A DNA stretch of 64,000 bases. Origin: Jatrophihabitans endophyticus. GTDB lineage: Bacteria; Actinomycetota; Actinomycetes; Mycobacteriales; Jatrophihabitantaceae. Shown here in pieces: positions 17,666 to 24,753 of this stretch. Position numbers and translations under genes: made by a program. The first letter of the stretch is position 1; each line of letters begins with the position of its first letter. The DNA lies in assembly GCF_900129455.1 (NCBI RefSeq), contig NZ_FQVU01000001.1, positions 1,054,001-1,118,000 of the forward strand, read 5' to 3'. A model generated the notes under the pieces. That model was not told the DNA's origin. It made no database searches and saw only the letters and a program-made list of their open reading frames with translations.

Positions 17666-18871
17666 CTAGTCGTGGTCCTCCGCCGGGTACCGCGCGCCCG
17701 CCTCGATGCGCTCGCCCGGCGGCACGGACACGAAGTCGCCCAGCAGCGCGATGCCGTCGTCCCCGCCGACGATCGCGCCCCGGCCGATCTCGACGGAGTC
17801 ATCGACGACGCTGCGGCGGACATGCGCGCCGGCGCGGACGACGACGCCGGGCAGCAGCACGCTGTCCTCGACGTGCGCGCCCTCCTCGACGACGACGCCG
17901 GGCGACAGCACACTGCGCGTGACGGTTCCGGCGACCCGCGCGGACGCCCCGACCAGGCTGCCCGACGCCGTGCCGGAGTCGGCGAACCATGCCGGCGAGC
18001 GGTGGCCACCCTGCGTGCGGATCACCCACTGCTCGTCGTCCAGGTCGATGGGCGGCTGTGCGGCGATGAAGTCCATGTTGCTCGCCCAGTAGGCCTCGAT
18101 CGTCCCTACGTCGCGCCAGTACTCGCGGTGCCGGTGCTGGCGCACGACCCCCTCGTCGACGAGAGCGGGCAGCAGGGCGTCGCCGAGGTCGCCCAACCCC
18201 TCCTCGTCCGGGTCCGTCGCCTCGTCGGCCAGCCGCTCGAGCAACGACAGCACGTGATCTGGTTCGAAGACGAACACCTCGTTGGACACGAGGTCGGACT
18301 TCGGCTCGTCCGGCTTGTAGGCGTAGTCGCTCACCCGGGCGCCGTCGACCTCGTCGTCTCCCTCGATTTGGACCACGCCGTAACGGCTCGCGTCGCCCCG
18401 ATCGACCCGCGTCGTCACCATCGTCATCACCGCGTCGGACTCGCGATGCCCGCGCACGACATCGGCGTAGTCCAGGCGGTAGACGGCATCGGCGCTGACG
18501 ATCACGACCGTGCGGGGTTCGACGTCGCGGATCAGCTGGGCGTTGCGCCACAGCCCGTCCGCCGTCCCCTGCGTGAAGCCACCGCGGCCCGACCCCTGGT
18601 ACGGCGGCAGGACGAGCAGGCCGCCGGTCGTCCGGTCGAGGTCCCACGGCCGGCCGTTGGCCAGATGGTCGTTGAGCGACGCGGGCTGGTACTGCTGCAG
18701 CACCCACACGTCGGCGATGTTGCTGTGCAGGCAGTTGGAGAGCGGGAAGTCGATCAGCCGGTACGAGCCGGCGAACGGGACGGCGGGCTTCGCGCGATTG
18801 GCGGTGAGCAGGTCGAGGCGTGACCCCTTCCCGCCGGCGAGCACCAGGACGAGCACGTCGGGTCGAGGCAT
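17666..18871 (-). CDS. glgC: glucose-1-phosphate adenylyltransferase
   Basis: A 401-residue ADP-glucose pyrophosphorylase: ATP plus glucose-1-phosphate gives ADP-glucose for glycogen or other alpha-glucans. The nucleotidyltransferase motif LAGGKGSRL is at residues 11-19, RAKPAVPFAG follows, and VSADAVYRLDYADVV lies in the catalytic core. Residues about 290-400 form a left-handed beta-helix of hexapeptide repeats (VVVEEGAHVEDSVLLPGVVV). The ATG has AGGAG 8 nt upstream. No glgA, glgB or glgP is nearby. Confidence 0.93.
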   Translation of the reverse strand: MPRPDVLVLVLAGGKGSRLDLLTANRAKPAVPFAGSYRLIDFPLSNCLHSNIADVWVLQQYQPASLNDHLANGRPWDLDRTTGGLLVLPPYQGSGRGGFTQGTADGLWRNAQLIRDVEPRTVVIVSADAVYRLDYADVVRGHRESDAVMTMVTTRVDRGDASRYGVVQIEGDDEVDGARVSDYAYKPDEPKSDLVSNEVFVFEPDHVLSLLERLADEATDPDEEGLGDLGDALLPALVDEGVVRQHRHREYWRDVGTIEAYWASNMDFIAAQPPIDLDDEQWVIRTQGGHRSPAWFADSGTASGSLVGASARVAGTVTRSVLSPGVVVEEGAHVEDSVLLPGVVVRAGAHVRRSVVDDSVEIGRGAIVGGDDGIALLGDFVSVPPGERIEAGARYPAEDHD

Positions 18872-18929
18872 GATCAGGCTCCTACCCGCCGGGCGAGCAC
18901 GGCACACCGGCCCGGGGCGGCGCACAGCG

Positions 18930-18957
18930 TTGTCATCGGCTCGCACGCCGCTACGGT
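18930..18957 (+). promoter_or_regulatory. promoter for the LigD-type ligase gene, leaderless
   Basis: TTGTCA (18930-18935, five of six to TTGACA), a 16-nt spacer, then TACGGT (18952-18957). The ATG follows after 6 nt. No Shine-Dalgarno sequence precedes it, so a leaderless transcript is expected. This drives the ligase-polymerase pair. Confidence 0.65.
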
Positions 18958-18963
18958 CGAGCA

Positions 18964-19890
18964 ATGGAACCGATGCTCGCCACGACCGTGACGGCACTGC
19001 CGTCCGGGCCGGGGTGGGCCTACGAGTTCAAGTGGGACGGCGTGCGGGCGCTGCTCGACGTCACCGACGACCGGATCCGCATCCGCAGCCGGGCCGGCAA
19101 CGACGTCACCGACGGGTATCCGGAGCTCGTGACCCAGGCCCGGGGCATCGACGACGCGCTGCTCGACGGCGAGATCGTCGCCTTCGACGACGGCCGCCCG
19201 TCCTTCGGTCGGCTGCAGCTGCGCATGCACGTGCGCGGCAGCACCGAGCTGCGCCGGCTCGTCGAGCAGGTACCGGTCACCTACGTCGCCTTCGACGTCC
19301 TGCGCCGCTTCGGCGTGGACCTCACCGCACGCCCGTACGAGGAGCGGCGCGCGACGCTGGAACGCTTCGCCGAGGAGCACCCGGGCTGGACGGTCAGCCC
19401 GTCCTTCGACGACGGCGGCGCGACCGAGCAGGTCGCACGCAGCCACGGCCTCGAGGGCGTCGTCGCCAAGCGGCTCGGCTCGCCCTACCGGGCCGGTCGC
19501 CGCCACGACGACTGGCGCAAGCTGCGCTTCCTGCGCAGCGGCGAGTTCGTGGTGCTCGGGTGGGACGCCGCGCGCGAGCACCCGAGGACCCCGTCGGCGC
19601 TGGTGCTCGGCATGGCGACCGACACCGGGTGGCGCTACGCCGGTCGTGTCGGCAGCGGGCTGTCCGCTCGGGTGGTCGCCGCGCTGCACGAGCGCCTCGT
19701 CGACCGCGCGACGCCCCCGCTGGCGGGCCTCCCGGCACCGCAGCGCGGCCGGGTGCCGCACTGGGTCGAGCCGACGGTGGTGGTCGACGTCGGCTTCAGC
19801 ATGTGGACGTCCGACGGTGTGCTCCGCCAGCCCGTGTTCCGCGGGATACGCAGCGACAAACGACCCGAGGAGGCGCACGGGGATGCCTGA
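18964..19890 (+). CDS. ATP-dependent DNA ligase (LigD ligase-domain type)
   Basis: A 308-residue stand-alone ligase. Motif I is EFKWDGVRA with Lys23 as the AMP-accepting residue. DGEIVAFDD gives motif III-like acidic residues, EGVVAKRLGSPY is motif IV and DWRKLRF motif V; the last about 110 residues are the OB-fold. It resembles the ligase domain of bacterial LigD and should seal Ku-bound ends. The downstream polymerase gene overlaps by 8 bp. No 3'-phosphoesterase (PE) domain is encoded here. Confidence 0.92.
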   Translation: MEPMLATTVTALPSGPGWAYEFKWDGVRALLDVTDDRIRIRSRAGNDVTDGYPELVTQARGIDDALLDGEIVAFDDGRPSFGRLQLRMHVRGSTELRRLVEQVPVTYVAFDVLRRFGVDLTARPYEERRATLERFAEEHPGWTVSPSFDDGGATEQVARSHGLEGVVAKRLGSPYRAGRRHDDWRKLRFLRSGEFVVLGWDAAREHPRTPSALVLGMATDTGWRYAGRVGSGLSARVVAALHERLVDRATPPLAGLPAPQRGRVPHWVEPTVVVDVGFSMWTSDGVLRQPVFRGIRSDKRPEEAHGDA

Positions 19891-20818
19891 CAAGGGCGAG
19901 AAGGTGACCGTCGAGGTCGACGGTCACCGGCTGACGCTGTCGAACCTGGGCAAGGTGCTCTACCCCGAGGCGGGCTTCGCCAAGGGCGAGGTCATCGACT
20001 ACTACTCGCGCATCGCGCCCGTCCTGCTCCCCCACCTCGCCGACCGCGCGCTGACCGTGAAGCGCTACCCGAACGGTGTCGACGACACGTTCTTCTTCGA
20101 GAAGAACGCGTCCCGCTCGACGCCGTCGTGGGTGCGGACAATCAATCTGCCCGCACCCGGTTCCACGAAGAACCGCGAGACGATCGACTACATCGTGGTC
20201 GAAGAGCTCCCGACGCTCGTCTTCCTCGCCAACCTCGCCGCGCTCGAGCTCCACGTGCCGCAGTGGCGCATCCCCCGGCGCGCGCGCACACCGCGTACCG
20301 ATCTCGTCGTCTTCGACCTCGACCCCGGGCCGCCGGCCACGATCGTCGAGTGCTGCGAGGTCGCCCTGCTGCTGCGCGATCTGCTCGTCGAGGACGGCAT
20401 GACGCCGCTGGCCAAGACGTCCGGGTCGAAGGGCATGCAGGTGAGCGTCCCCGTCGAGGTCGACGACCCGGCCCACACGTCGGACTACGCCCACGCGATC
20501 GCGCGCCGACTGGAGCGCGCGCGCCCCGATCTCGTCGTCTCGCGGATGCTGAAGTCGCTGCGTCCCGAGAAGATCCTGGTCGACTGGAGCCAGAACAACC
20601 CGGCGAAGACGACGGTCGCGCCGTACTCGTTGCGGGCCCGCCCGCAGCCGACGGTCTCCACGCCGCTCACGTGGGACGAGGTCGAGGCCGGCCAGCACCT
20701 GTCGTTCACCGCGCACGAGGTCCTGGCCCGCGTCGACGAGCACGGCGACCTGTTCGCCCCCGTCCTGGCCGACGGCAACCGGGTCCGCATCACCGGGGCC
20801 ATGCTCGCCGACCGGTAG
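19883..20818 (+). CDS. LigD-type polymerase/primase domain protein
   Basis: A 311-residue stand-alone LigD polymerase domain (archaeo-eukaryotic primase fold). Catalytic metal ligands are in FDLDPG (Asp145, Asp147), with the triphosphate-binding SGSKGMQV at about residues 180-187 and a third acidic site in ILVDWSQNN. It fills gaps and adds ribo- or deoxyribonucleotides at broken ends during end joining. The ATG overlaps the ligase stop region and has GAGGAGG 9 nt upstream, one of the strongest ribosome sites in the window, which fixes this start. Confidence 0.92.
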   Translation: MPDKGEKVTVEVDGHRLTLSNLGKVLYPEAGFAKGEVIDYYSRIAPVLLPHLADRALTVKRYPNGVDDTFFFEKNASRSTPSWVRTINLPAPGSTKNRETIDYIVVEELPTLVFLANLAALELHVPQWRIPRRARTPRTDLVVFDLDPGPPATIVECCEVALLLRDLLVEDGMTPLAKTSGSKGMQVSVPVEVDDPAHTSDYAHAIARRLERARPDLVVSRMLKSLRPEKILVDWSQNNPAKTTVAPYSLRARPQPTVSTPLTWDEVEAGQHLSFTAHEVLARVDEHGDLFAPVLADGNRVRITGAMLADR

Positions 20819-20821
20819 GCT
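20816..20821 (+). promoter_or_regulatory. -10 element TAGGCT before the TetR gene
   Basis: TAGGCT overlaps the stop codon of the polymerase gene and lies 7 nt before the TetR ATG. There is no Shine-Dalgarno site and no recognisable -35. The spacing fits a leaderless mRNA. Confidence 0.5.
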
Positions 20822-20828
20822 CGCCGCC

Positions 20829-21458
20829 ATGGCCAGCGTCGCGCAGTCCGAGGTGGGCCGCGGCGCCCGCTTACCGCGGTCGGCGCGCCGCAAGCAGCTG
20901 CTCGCTGCCGCACAGGCCGTCTTCGTCGCGAACGGGTACCACGCCGCGGCGATGGACGACATCGCCGAGCGGGCCGGTGTCTCCAAACCGGTGCTCTACC
21001 AGCACTTCCCGGGCAAGCGCGAGCTCTACCTCGCCCTGCTCGACACGCAGGCCGCGGCGCTCGCGGACGCCGTCGTCCAGGCCCTCGCGACCACCGACGA
21101 CAACCAGCAGCGCATCCACGCCGTGCTCTCCGCGTACTTCTCCTTCGTCGACCGTGACGACCACGACGGCGCGTTCCGGCTCATCTTCGAGAGCGACCTG
21201 GTGAACGACCCCGAGGTGCGGAACAAGGTCGAGTCGGTCACCGAGCGGACGATGACCGCGGTGGCCGACACGGTCGCCGCCGACACCGGCCTGGGCCGTC
21301 CGGAGGCCGAGCTGCTGGCCACCGCGCTCACCGGCTCGGCCCAGGTCGTGGCCCGCTGGTGGCTCGCCAGCGACCGTCCCGTGTCGCAGGACGACGCGAT
21401 CGCCCTGCTGGAGTCGCTGCTGTGGCGGGGCATCTCGAACTTCCCCCGGCAGGGCTGA
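20829..21458 (+). CDS. TetR family transcriptional regulator
   Basis: A 209-residue regulator with an N-terminal helix-turn-helix at about residues 18-65 (AAMDDIAERAGVSKPVLYQH, FPGKRELY) and a C-terminal ligand/dimer domain (DGAFRLIFESDLVNDPEVR). By position and motif it corresponds to Rv3208 of mycobacteria, next to DUF3107. It may control the downstream DUF3107 gene or itself; ligand unknown. Confidence 0.9.
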   Translation: MASVAQSEVGRGARLPRSARRKQLLAAAQAVFVANGYHAAAMDDIAERAGVSKPVLYQHFPGKRELYLALLDTQAAALADAVVQALATTDDNQQRIHAVLSAYFSFVDRDDHDGAFRLIFESDLVNDPEVRNKVESVTERTMTAVADTVAADTGLGRPEAELLATALTGSAQVVARWWLASDRPVSQDDAIALLESLLWRGISNFPRQG

Positions 21459-21565
21459 CCGCCGCACGGGGGCCGTTCGCCGACAGCGCAGCGGGCGGCG
21501 CGGCGGACGACGCCGTCCTCGGCTAGCGTTGACGGCACATCGCAAGGACGAGCTGGAGGATCGGC

Positions 21566-21793
21566 GTGGAGGTCAAGATCGGCGTGCTGCACACGGCCCG
21601 CGAGGTCGTCGTGGAGAGCGCGCAGTCGCCCGACGAGGTCGAGCAGGCCGTCGCCGAGGCACTGAAGAGCACCGACGGCCAGCTCGTGCTGACCGAGGAG
21701 AAGGGGCGCAAGGTCATCGTGCCGGCGCACCTGATCGCCTACATCGACATCGCGCAGGCCGACACCCGTCGCGTCGGCTTCGTCACGGGGTGA
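21566..21793 (+). CDS. DUF3107 small protein
   Basis: A 75-residue protein from a GTG start with GGAGGA 5 nt upstream. The fold is expected to be alpha/beta: MEVKIGVLHTAREVVVE, EVEQAVAEALKS, then IVPAHLIAYIDIAQADTRRV, which is the DUF3107 signature (Rv3208A/TB9.4 in mycobacteria). It is universal in actinobacteria and of unknown function. A 12-bp hairpin follows 4 bp after the stop. Confidence 0.88.
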   Translation: MEVKIGVLHTAREVVVESAQSPDEVEQAVAEALKSTDGQLVLTEEKGRKVIVPAHLIAYIDIAQADTRRVGFVTG

Positions 21794-21797
21794 CAGC

Positions 21798-21827
21798 CCT
21801 GATTAGCGCTCTCGTGCGCTAATCAGG
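21798..21827. terminator. perfect 12-bp hairpin between convergent genes
   Basis: cctgattagcgc (21798-21809), loop tctcgt, gcgctaatcagg (21816-21827). The stem is perfect and moderately AT-rich at its base compared with the surroundings. It lies between the DUF3107 stop and the end of the convergent DeoR gene and can serve both strands. There is no T-run. Confidence 0.8.
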
Positions 21828-21851
21828 CGGCCGCGCCCGCTCTGGCGGGTG

Positions 21852-22631
21852 TCACACCGTGCGGACGGCGACGCCGGCGGCACCGAACTGCGCCAGCACG
21901 TCGGGGTCGGCGTCGTCGTCGACGACGAGGGTGTCCAGGGCCGTCGCGGGCGCGACGTGAGCAAGCGCGACCCGGTCGAGCTTCGCCGCCTCGGTCGCGG
22001 CGACCACTCGCCGCGACGCGGTGATGGCCGCGCGCTTGACGGCGGCGTCGGCGAGGTCGTACGCGGTGAGGCCGTCCCCCGGCGTGAGGCCGCAGCAGCC
22101 GAGCACGGCGGTGTCGAAGCGCAGTGACCCGATCGCGGCCTGCGCCAGCGGACCGGTGAGGGCGAGCTCGCCGCGACGCGGTTGACCGCCCGGCACGAGC
22201 AGCGTGACCTCGGCGGCGTCGGCGAGCGCGTTCACCGCGTGCAGGGACAGCGGCATCACCGTCACCCGCCGGCCCACGAGCGCACGCGCGACCTCCAGGC
22301 AGGTGGTGCCGCTGTCGAGCAGCACGGACTCGCCGTCGGCGATCAGCGCTGCGATCTCGGCCGCGATGCGTCGCTTGGCCTCGACCCCGTCGTGCCGGCG
22401 CAGACCGAAGGGCGGTTCCTCGCCGCGCAGGAGCAGGCTGCGGGCACCCCCGCGGTACCGCGCGAGGACGCCCTGCGCGGCCAGCACGTCGAGGTCGCGA
22501 CGGACCGTCATCTCCGACGTCCCCGTCAGGGCGGCCAGCTGCGCCACCGACGCCTCACCGGCGCGCAGCACGGCGTCGGCGATCGCGCGGTGCCGGATTG
22601 CGTCGCTCACGCGCCACAGTGAAGCCTGCAT
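21852..22631 (-). CDS. DeoR family transcriptional regulator
   Basis: A 259-residue regulator from the ATG at 22631; GTG at 22610 and GTG at 22658 are alternatives and none has a good ribosome site. The N-terminal HTH reads VAQLAALTGTSEMTVRRDLD and is followed by the DeoR sugar-phosphate-sensing domain (LLDSGTTCLEVARAL, CCGLTPGDGLTAYD). DeoR proteins usually repress sugar or nucleoside catabolism and respond to phosphorylated sugars. It is divergent from an MFS transporter, which is the likely target. Confidence 0.85.
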   Translation of the reverse strand: MQASLWRVSDAIRHRAIADAVLRAGEASVAQLAALTGTSEMTVRRDLDVLAAQGVLARYRGGARSLLLRGEEPPFGLRRHDGVEAKRRIAAEIAALIADGESVLLDSGTTCLEVARALVGRRVTVMPLSLHAVNALADAAEVTLLVPGGQPRRGELALTGPLAQAAIGSLRFDTAVLGCCGLTPGDGLTAYDLADAAVKRAAITASRRVVAATEAAKLDRVALAHVAPATALDTLVVDDDADPDVLAQFGAAGVAVRTV

Positions 22632-22632
22632 C

Positions 22633-22677
22633 TGTTCGGAAGGCAAGTTCTCGCACACGTTTCATGTTCGTTATCGT
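22633..22677. promoter_or_regulatory. DeoR/MFS intergenic promoter with TGTTCG repeats
   Basis: TGTTCG occurs at 22633-22638 and 22665-22670, 32 bp apart (about three helical turns), a layout that could bind the DeoR protein. TATCGT (22672-22677) lies 7 nt before the MFS GTG start and could be a leaderless -10. Operator assignment is inference. Confidence 0.4.
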
Positions 22678-22684
22678 GTCGATC

Positions 22685-23932
22685 GTGACCCGATCCGCGG
22701 CCCCGACCCGTTCCGTCGCCGCGCCGCTGCGGCGTGCCCGTGCGGCGACGTTCGGCTACTTCGGCCTCAACGGCTTCCTGCTCGGCGTGTGGGTCGTGCA
22801 CATCCCGACCATCGAGCGCCGCGCCGGCATCTCCCACGCCACCCTCGGCTGGCTGCTGCTGCTGCTCGGACTCGGCGCGTTCGCCGGCATGCACATCGTC
22901 GGGCCGCTCGCCGACCGGCTCGGCGCGCGCCGGGTCGTGCCGGTCAGCGCCGTCCTGTGCAGCGTCGCACTCGCCGGTCCCGGCCTGGCCACGAACGGCT
23001 GGACGCTCGGCCTCGCGCTGCTCGTGCTCGGCTTCGGCAACGGGTGCCTGGACGTCAGCATGAACACGCACGCCGTCCAGGTCGAGGCCGGGTACGCGCG
23101 CCCGGTCATGTCGGCCTTCCACGCGGTCTTCTCCGTCGGCGGGTTCGCGGCGGCGCTGGTCGGCGCGCGCACGCTCGCGTGGGAGCTCTCGCCCCGCGTC
23201 ACGCTGTCGATCGTCGCGGCCATCGGCGCCGTCCTCGCCCTGCTGGCCGTCGGCGCGCTGCTCCCGGCACGTCCGAGCGCATCGCCCGCCGACGTCACCG
23301 CAGCCGGAGCCGACGACGCCGACAGCTCGTCGGCCCCTGCGCACGCAGCGACACGGCGGCGCATCCGGGTGCTGGCCGCCGTCGCGTTCATGCTCATGCT
23401 GAGCGAGGGCGTCGCGAACGACTGGAGCACGATCGCCGCACGTGACGGCCTGGGTGTCTCACCCGCGACGGCCGCGTTGGCCTACGGCGCCTTCGCGGGC
23501 GCGATGACCGTCGGCCGGTTCGTCGCCGATCGGGTGGCGGCCCGTGCCGGAGCGGTGGCGATCCTGCGATGGGGTGCCGCGGTGGCCGCGGTGGCACTCG
23601 CGATCGTCGTCCTCTCCCCCTCGATCGCGGTCACCATCGTCGGCTGGGCGCTGTTCGGCCTGGGGCTGTCCGGCACGGTCCCGCAGCTGTTCAGCGCCGC
23701 GGGGCACGCCGACCCGGCCACCGCCGGGGCCAACGTCTCCCGCGTCGCCGGGCTCGGCTACCTCGGCATGCTGGCCGGGCCGGCTGTCATCGGACCCCTG
23801 ACGCACCTCGTCGAGATCCGCCACGCGTTCGTGCTGCCGCTGCTGCTGTGCGCGATCGCCGCCGCCGCGGCGCCCGCGGTCGACGCCCGGCGCGCCACGG
23901 CGGCCGGGGAGCCGCACCCGGTGGCGCCGTGA
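22685..23932 (+). CDS. MFS transporter
   Basis: A 415-residue, 12-helix transporter of the major facilitator superfamily. The N-half opens with FGYFGLNGFLLGVWVVHIP and has the loop 2-3 signature GPLADRLGARRVVP; GFGNGCLDVSMNTHAV lies in the fifth-helix region; the C-half repeats RFVADRVAARAG. The GTG start was chosen from the -10 spacing; an upstream ATG at 22664 would overlap the putative operator. The linkage to a DeoR regulator points to a sugar or related small metabolite, but the substrate is unknown. Confidence 0.85.
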   Translation: MTRSAAPTRSVAAPLRRARAATFGYFGLNGFLLGVWVVHIPTIERRAGISHATLGWLLLLLGLGAFAGMHIVGPLADRLGARRVVPVSAVLCSVALAGPGLATNGWTLGLALLVLGFGNGCLDVSMNTHAVQVEAGYARPVMSAFHAVFSVGGFAAALVGARTLAWELSPRVTLSIVAAIGAVLALLAVGALLPARPSASPADVTAAGADDADSSSAPAHAATRRRIRVLAAVAFMLMLSEGVANDWSTIAARDGLGVSPATAALAYGAFAGAMTVGRFVADRVAARAGAVAILRWGAAVAAVALAIVVLSPSIAVTIVGWALFGLGLSGTVPQLFSAAGHADPATAGANVSRVAGLGYLGMLAGPAVIGPLTHLVEIRHAFVLPLLLCAIAAAAAPAVDARRATAAGEPHPVAP

Positions 23933-23939
23933 CGCGCGA

Positions 23940-24593
23940 TCAGCTGCTCAGGCCGAGCGCGGTCATCCGTTCCTCGTGGCGGTCGGTCAGTCGCGAGATG
24001 AGCGTCGCCACCCCCGCGAGGTCTCCGCTGCCCTCGACGAGCAGCAGCATCAAGGAGTCGCGGTCGGCCAGCACGTGCTGCGCCTGGCTGATCGCCTCGC
24101 CGACGAGCCGCCGAGCCCACAGTGCAAGCCGTCCCGACACCGCCGGCCGCTCCGCGACCGCCGCCTTGACCTCACGCACGGCGAACGCGGCGCGCTCCCC
24201 CTCGGCGAGCACGTCGCGGATGAGGTCCGCGGTGTCGCGGTCGGCGGCGTCGACGAAGGCGGCGACCTCGCGGTAGAAGTCGGCCGCGATGCCGTCGCCG
24301 ACGTAGGCCTTGACGACGCCCTCCAGCCACGTCGAGGGCTCGGTCAGCGAGTGGTACGTCTCCAGCGCCGCGGTGAACGGGTCCATGGCCGCGGCCGGGT
24401 CCGCCCCGAGTGCGACCAGGCGGTCGGCGAGCAGTCGGTAGTGGCCGAACTCGACGGCGGCCATCGCCGACATCTCCGCCCGACCGGCGAGATCGGGTGC
24501 CATCCGGGCGTCGTCGGCGAGCCGGTCGAAGGCGCTGAGCTCGCCGTAGGCGAGCACGCCCAGCAGGTCGACGACGGCGTCGGGAGAAGGCAC
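23940..24593 (-). CDS. ferritin-like di-iron fold protein (Rv3210c type)
   Basis: A 217-residue all-helical protein of the actinobacterial ferritin-like family related to tRNA-(ms2io6A) hydroxylase. Probable metal ligands are the glutamates in YGELSAFD, AVEFGHYR and GEAISQAQH. A second half with LADRDSLMLLLVEGSG completes the bundle. The GTG start follows TAGCCT after 6 nt. It lies between the MFS gene (convergent, 7 bp) and the RhlE gene (divergent), the same neighbourhood as in mycobacteria. Function unproven. Confidence 0.75.
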   Translation of the reverse strand: MPSPDAVVDLLGVLAYGELSAFDRLADDARMAPDLAGRAEMSAMAAVEFGHYRLLADRLVALGADPAAAMDPFTAALETYHSLTEPSTWLEGVVKAYVGDGIAADFYREVAAFVDAADRDTADLIRDVLAEGERAAFAVREVKAAVAERPAVSGRLALWARRLVGEAISQAQHVLADRDSLMLLLVEGSGDLAGVATLISRLTDRHEERMTALGLSS

Positions 24594-24599
24594 GTCGGC

Positions 24600-24605
24600 A
24601 GGCTA
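24600..24605 (-). promoter_or_regulatory. -10 element TAGCCT before the ferritin-like gene
   Basis: On the minus strand TAGCCT is followed by 6 nt and then the GTG start codon. No Shine-Dalgarno sequence is present, so a leaderless transcript is likely. No clear -35. Confidence 0.45.
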
Positions 24606-24753
24606 ACGCGCCGTACGCCTAGACTGGGGGCGCAGTACTCATGATTCTGCGCGTTGACCGCAGCACCATCTCGGGCTCGCCTCCCTTCCGGCATCGGCCG
24701 AACGGGTCGTAGGCGCACCACGAACCCCCACGGTCGGCGCACCCGAGACAAGG

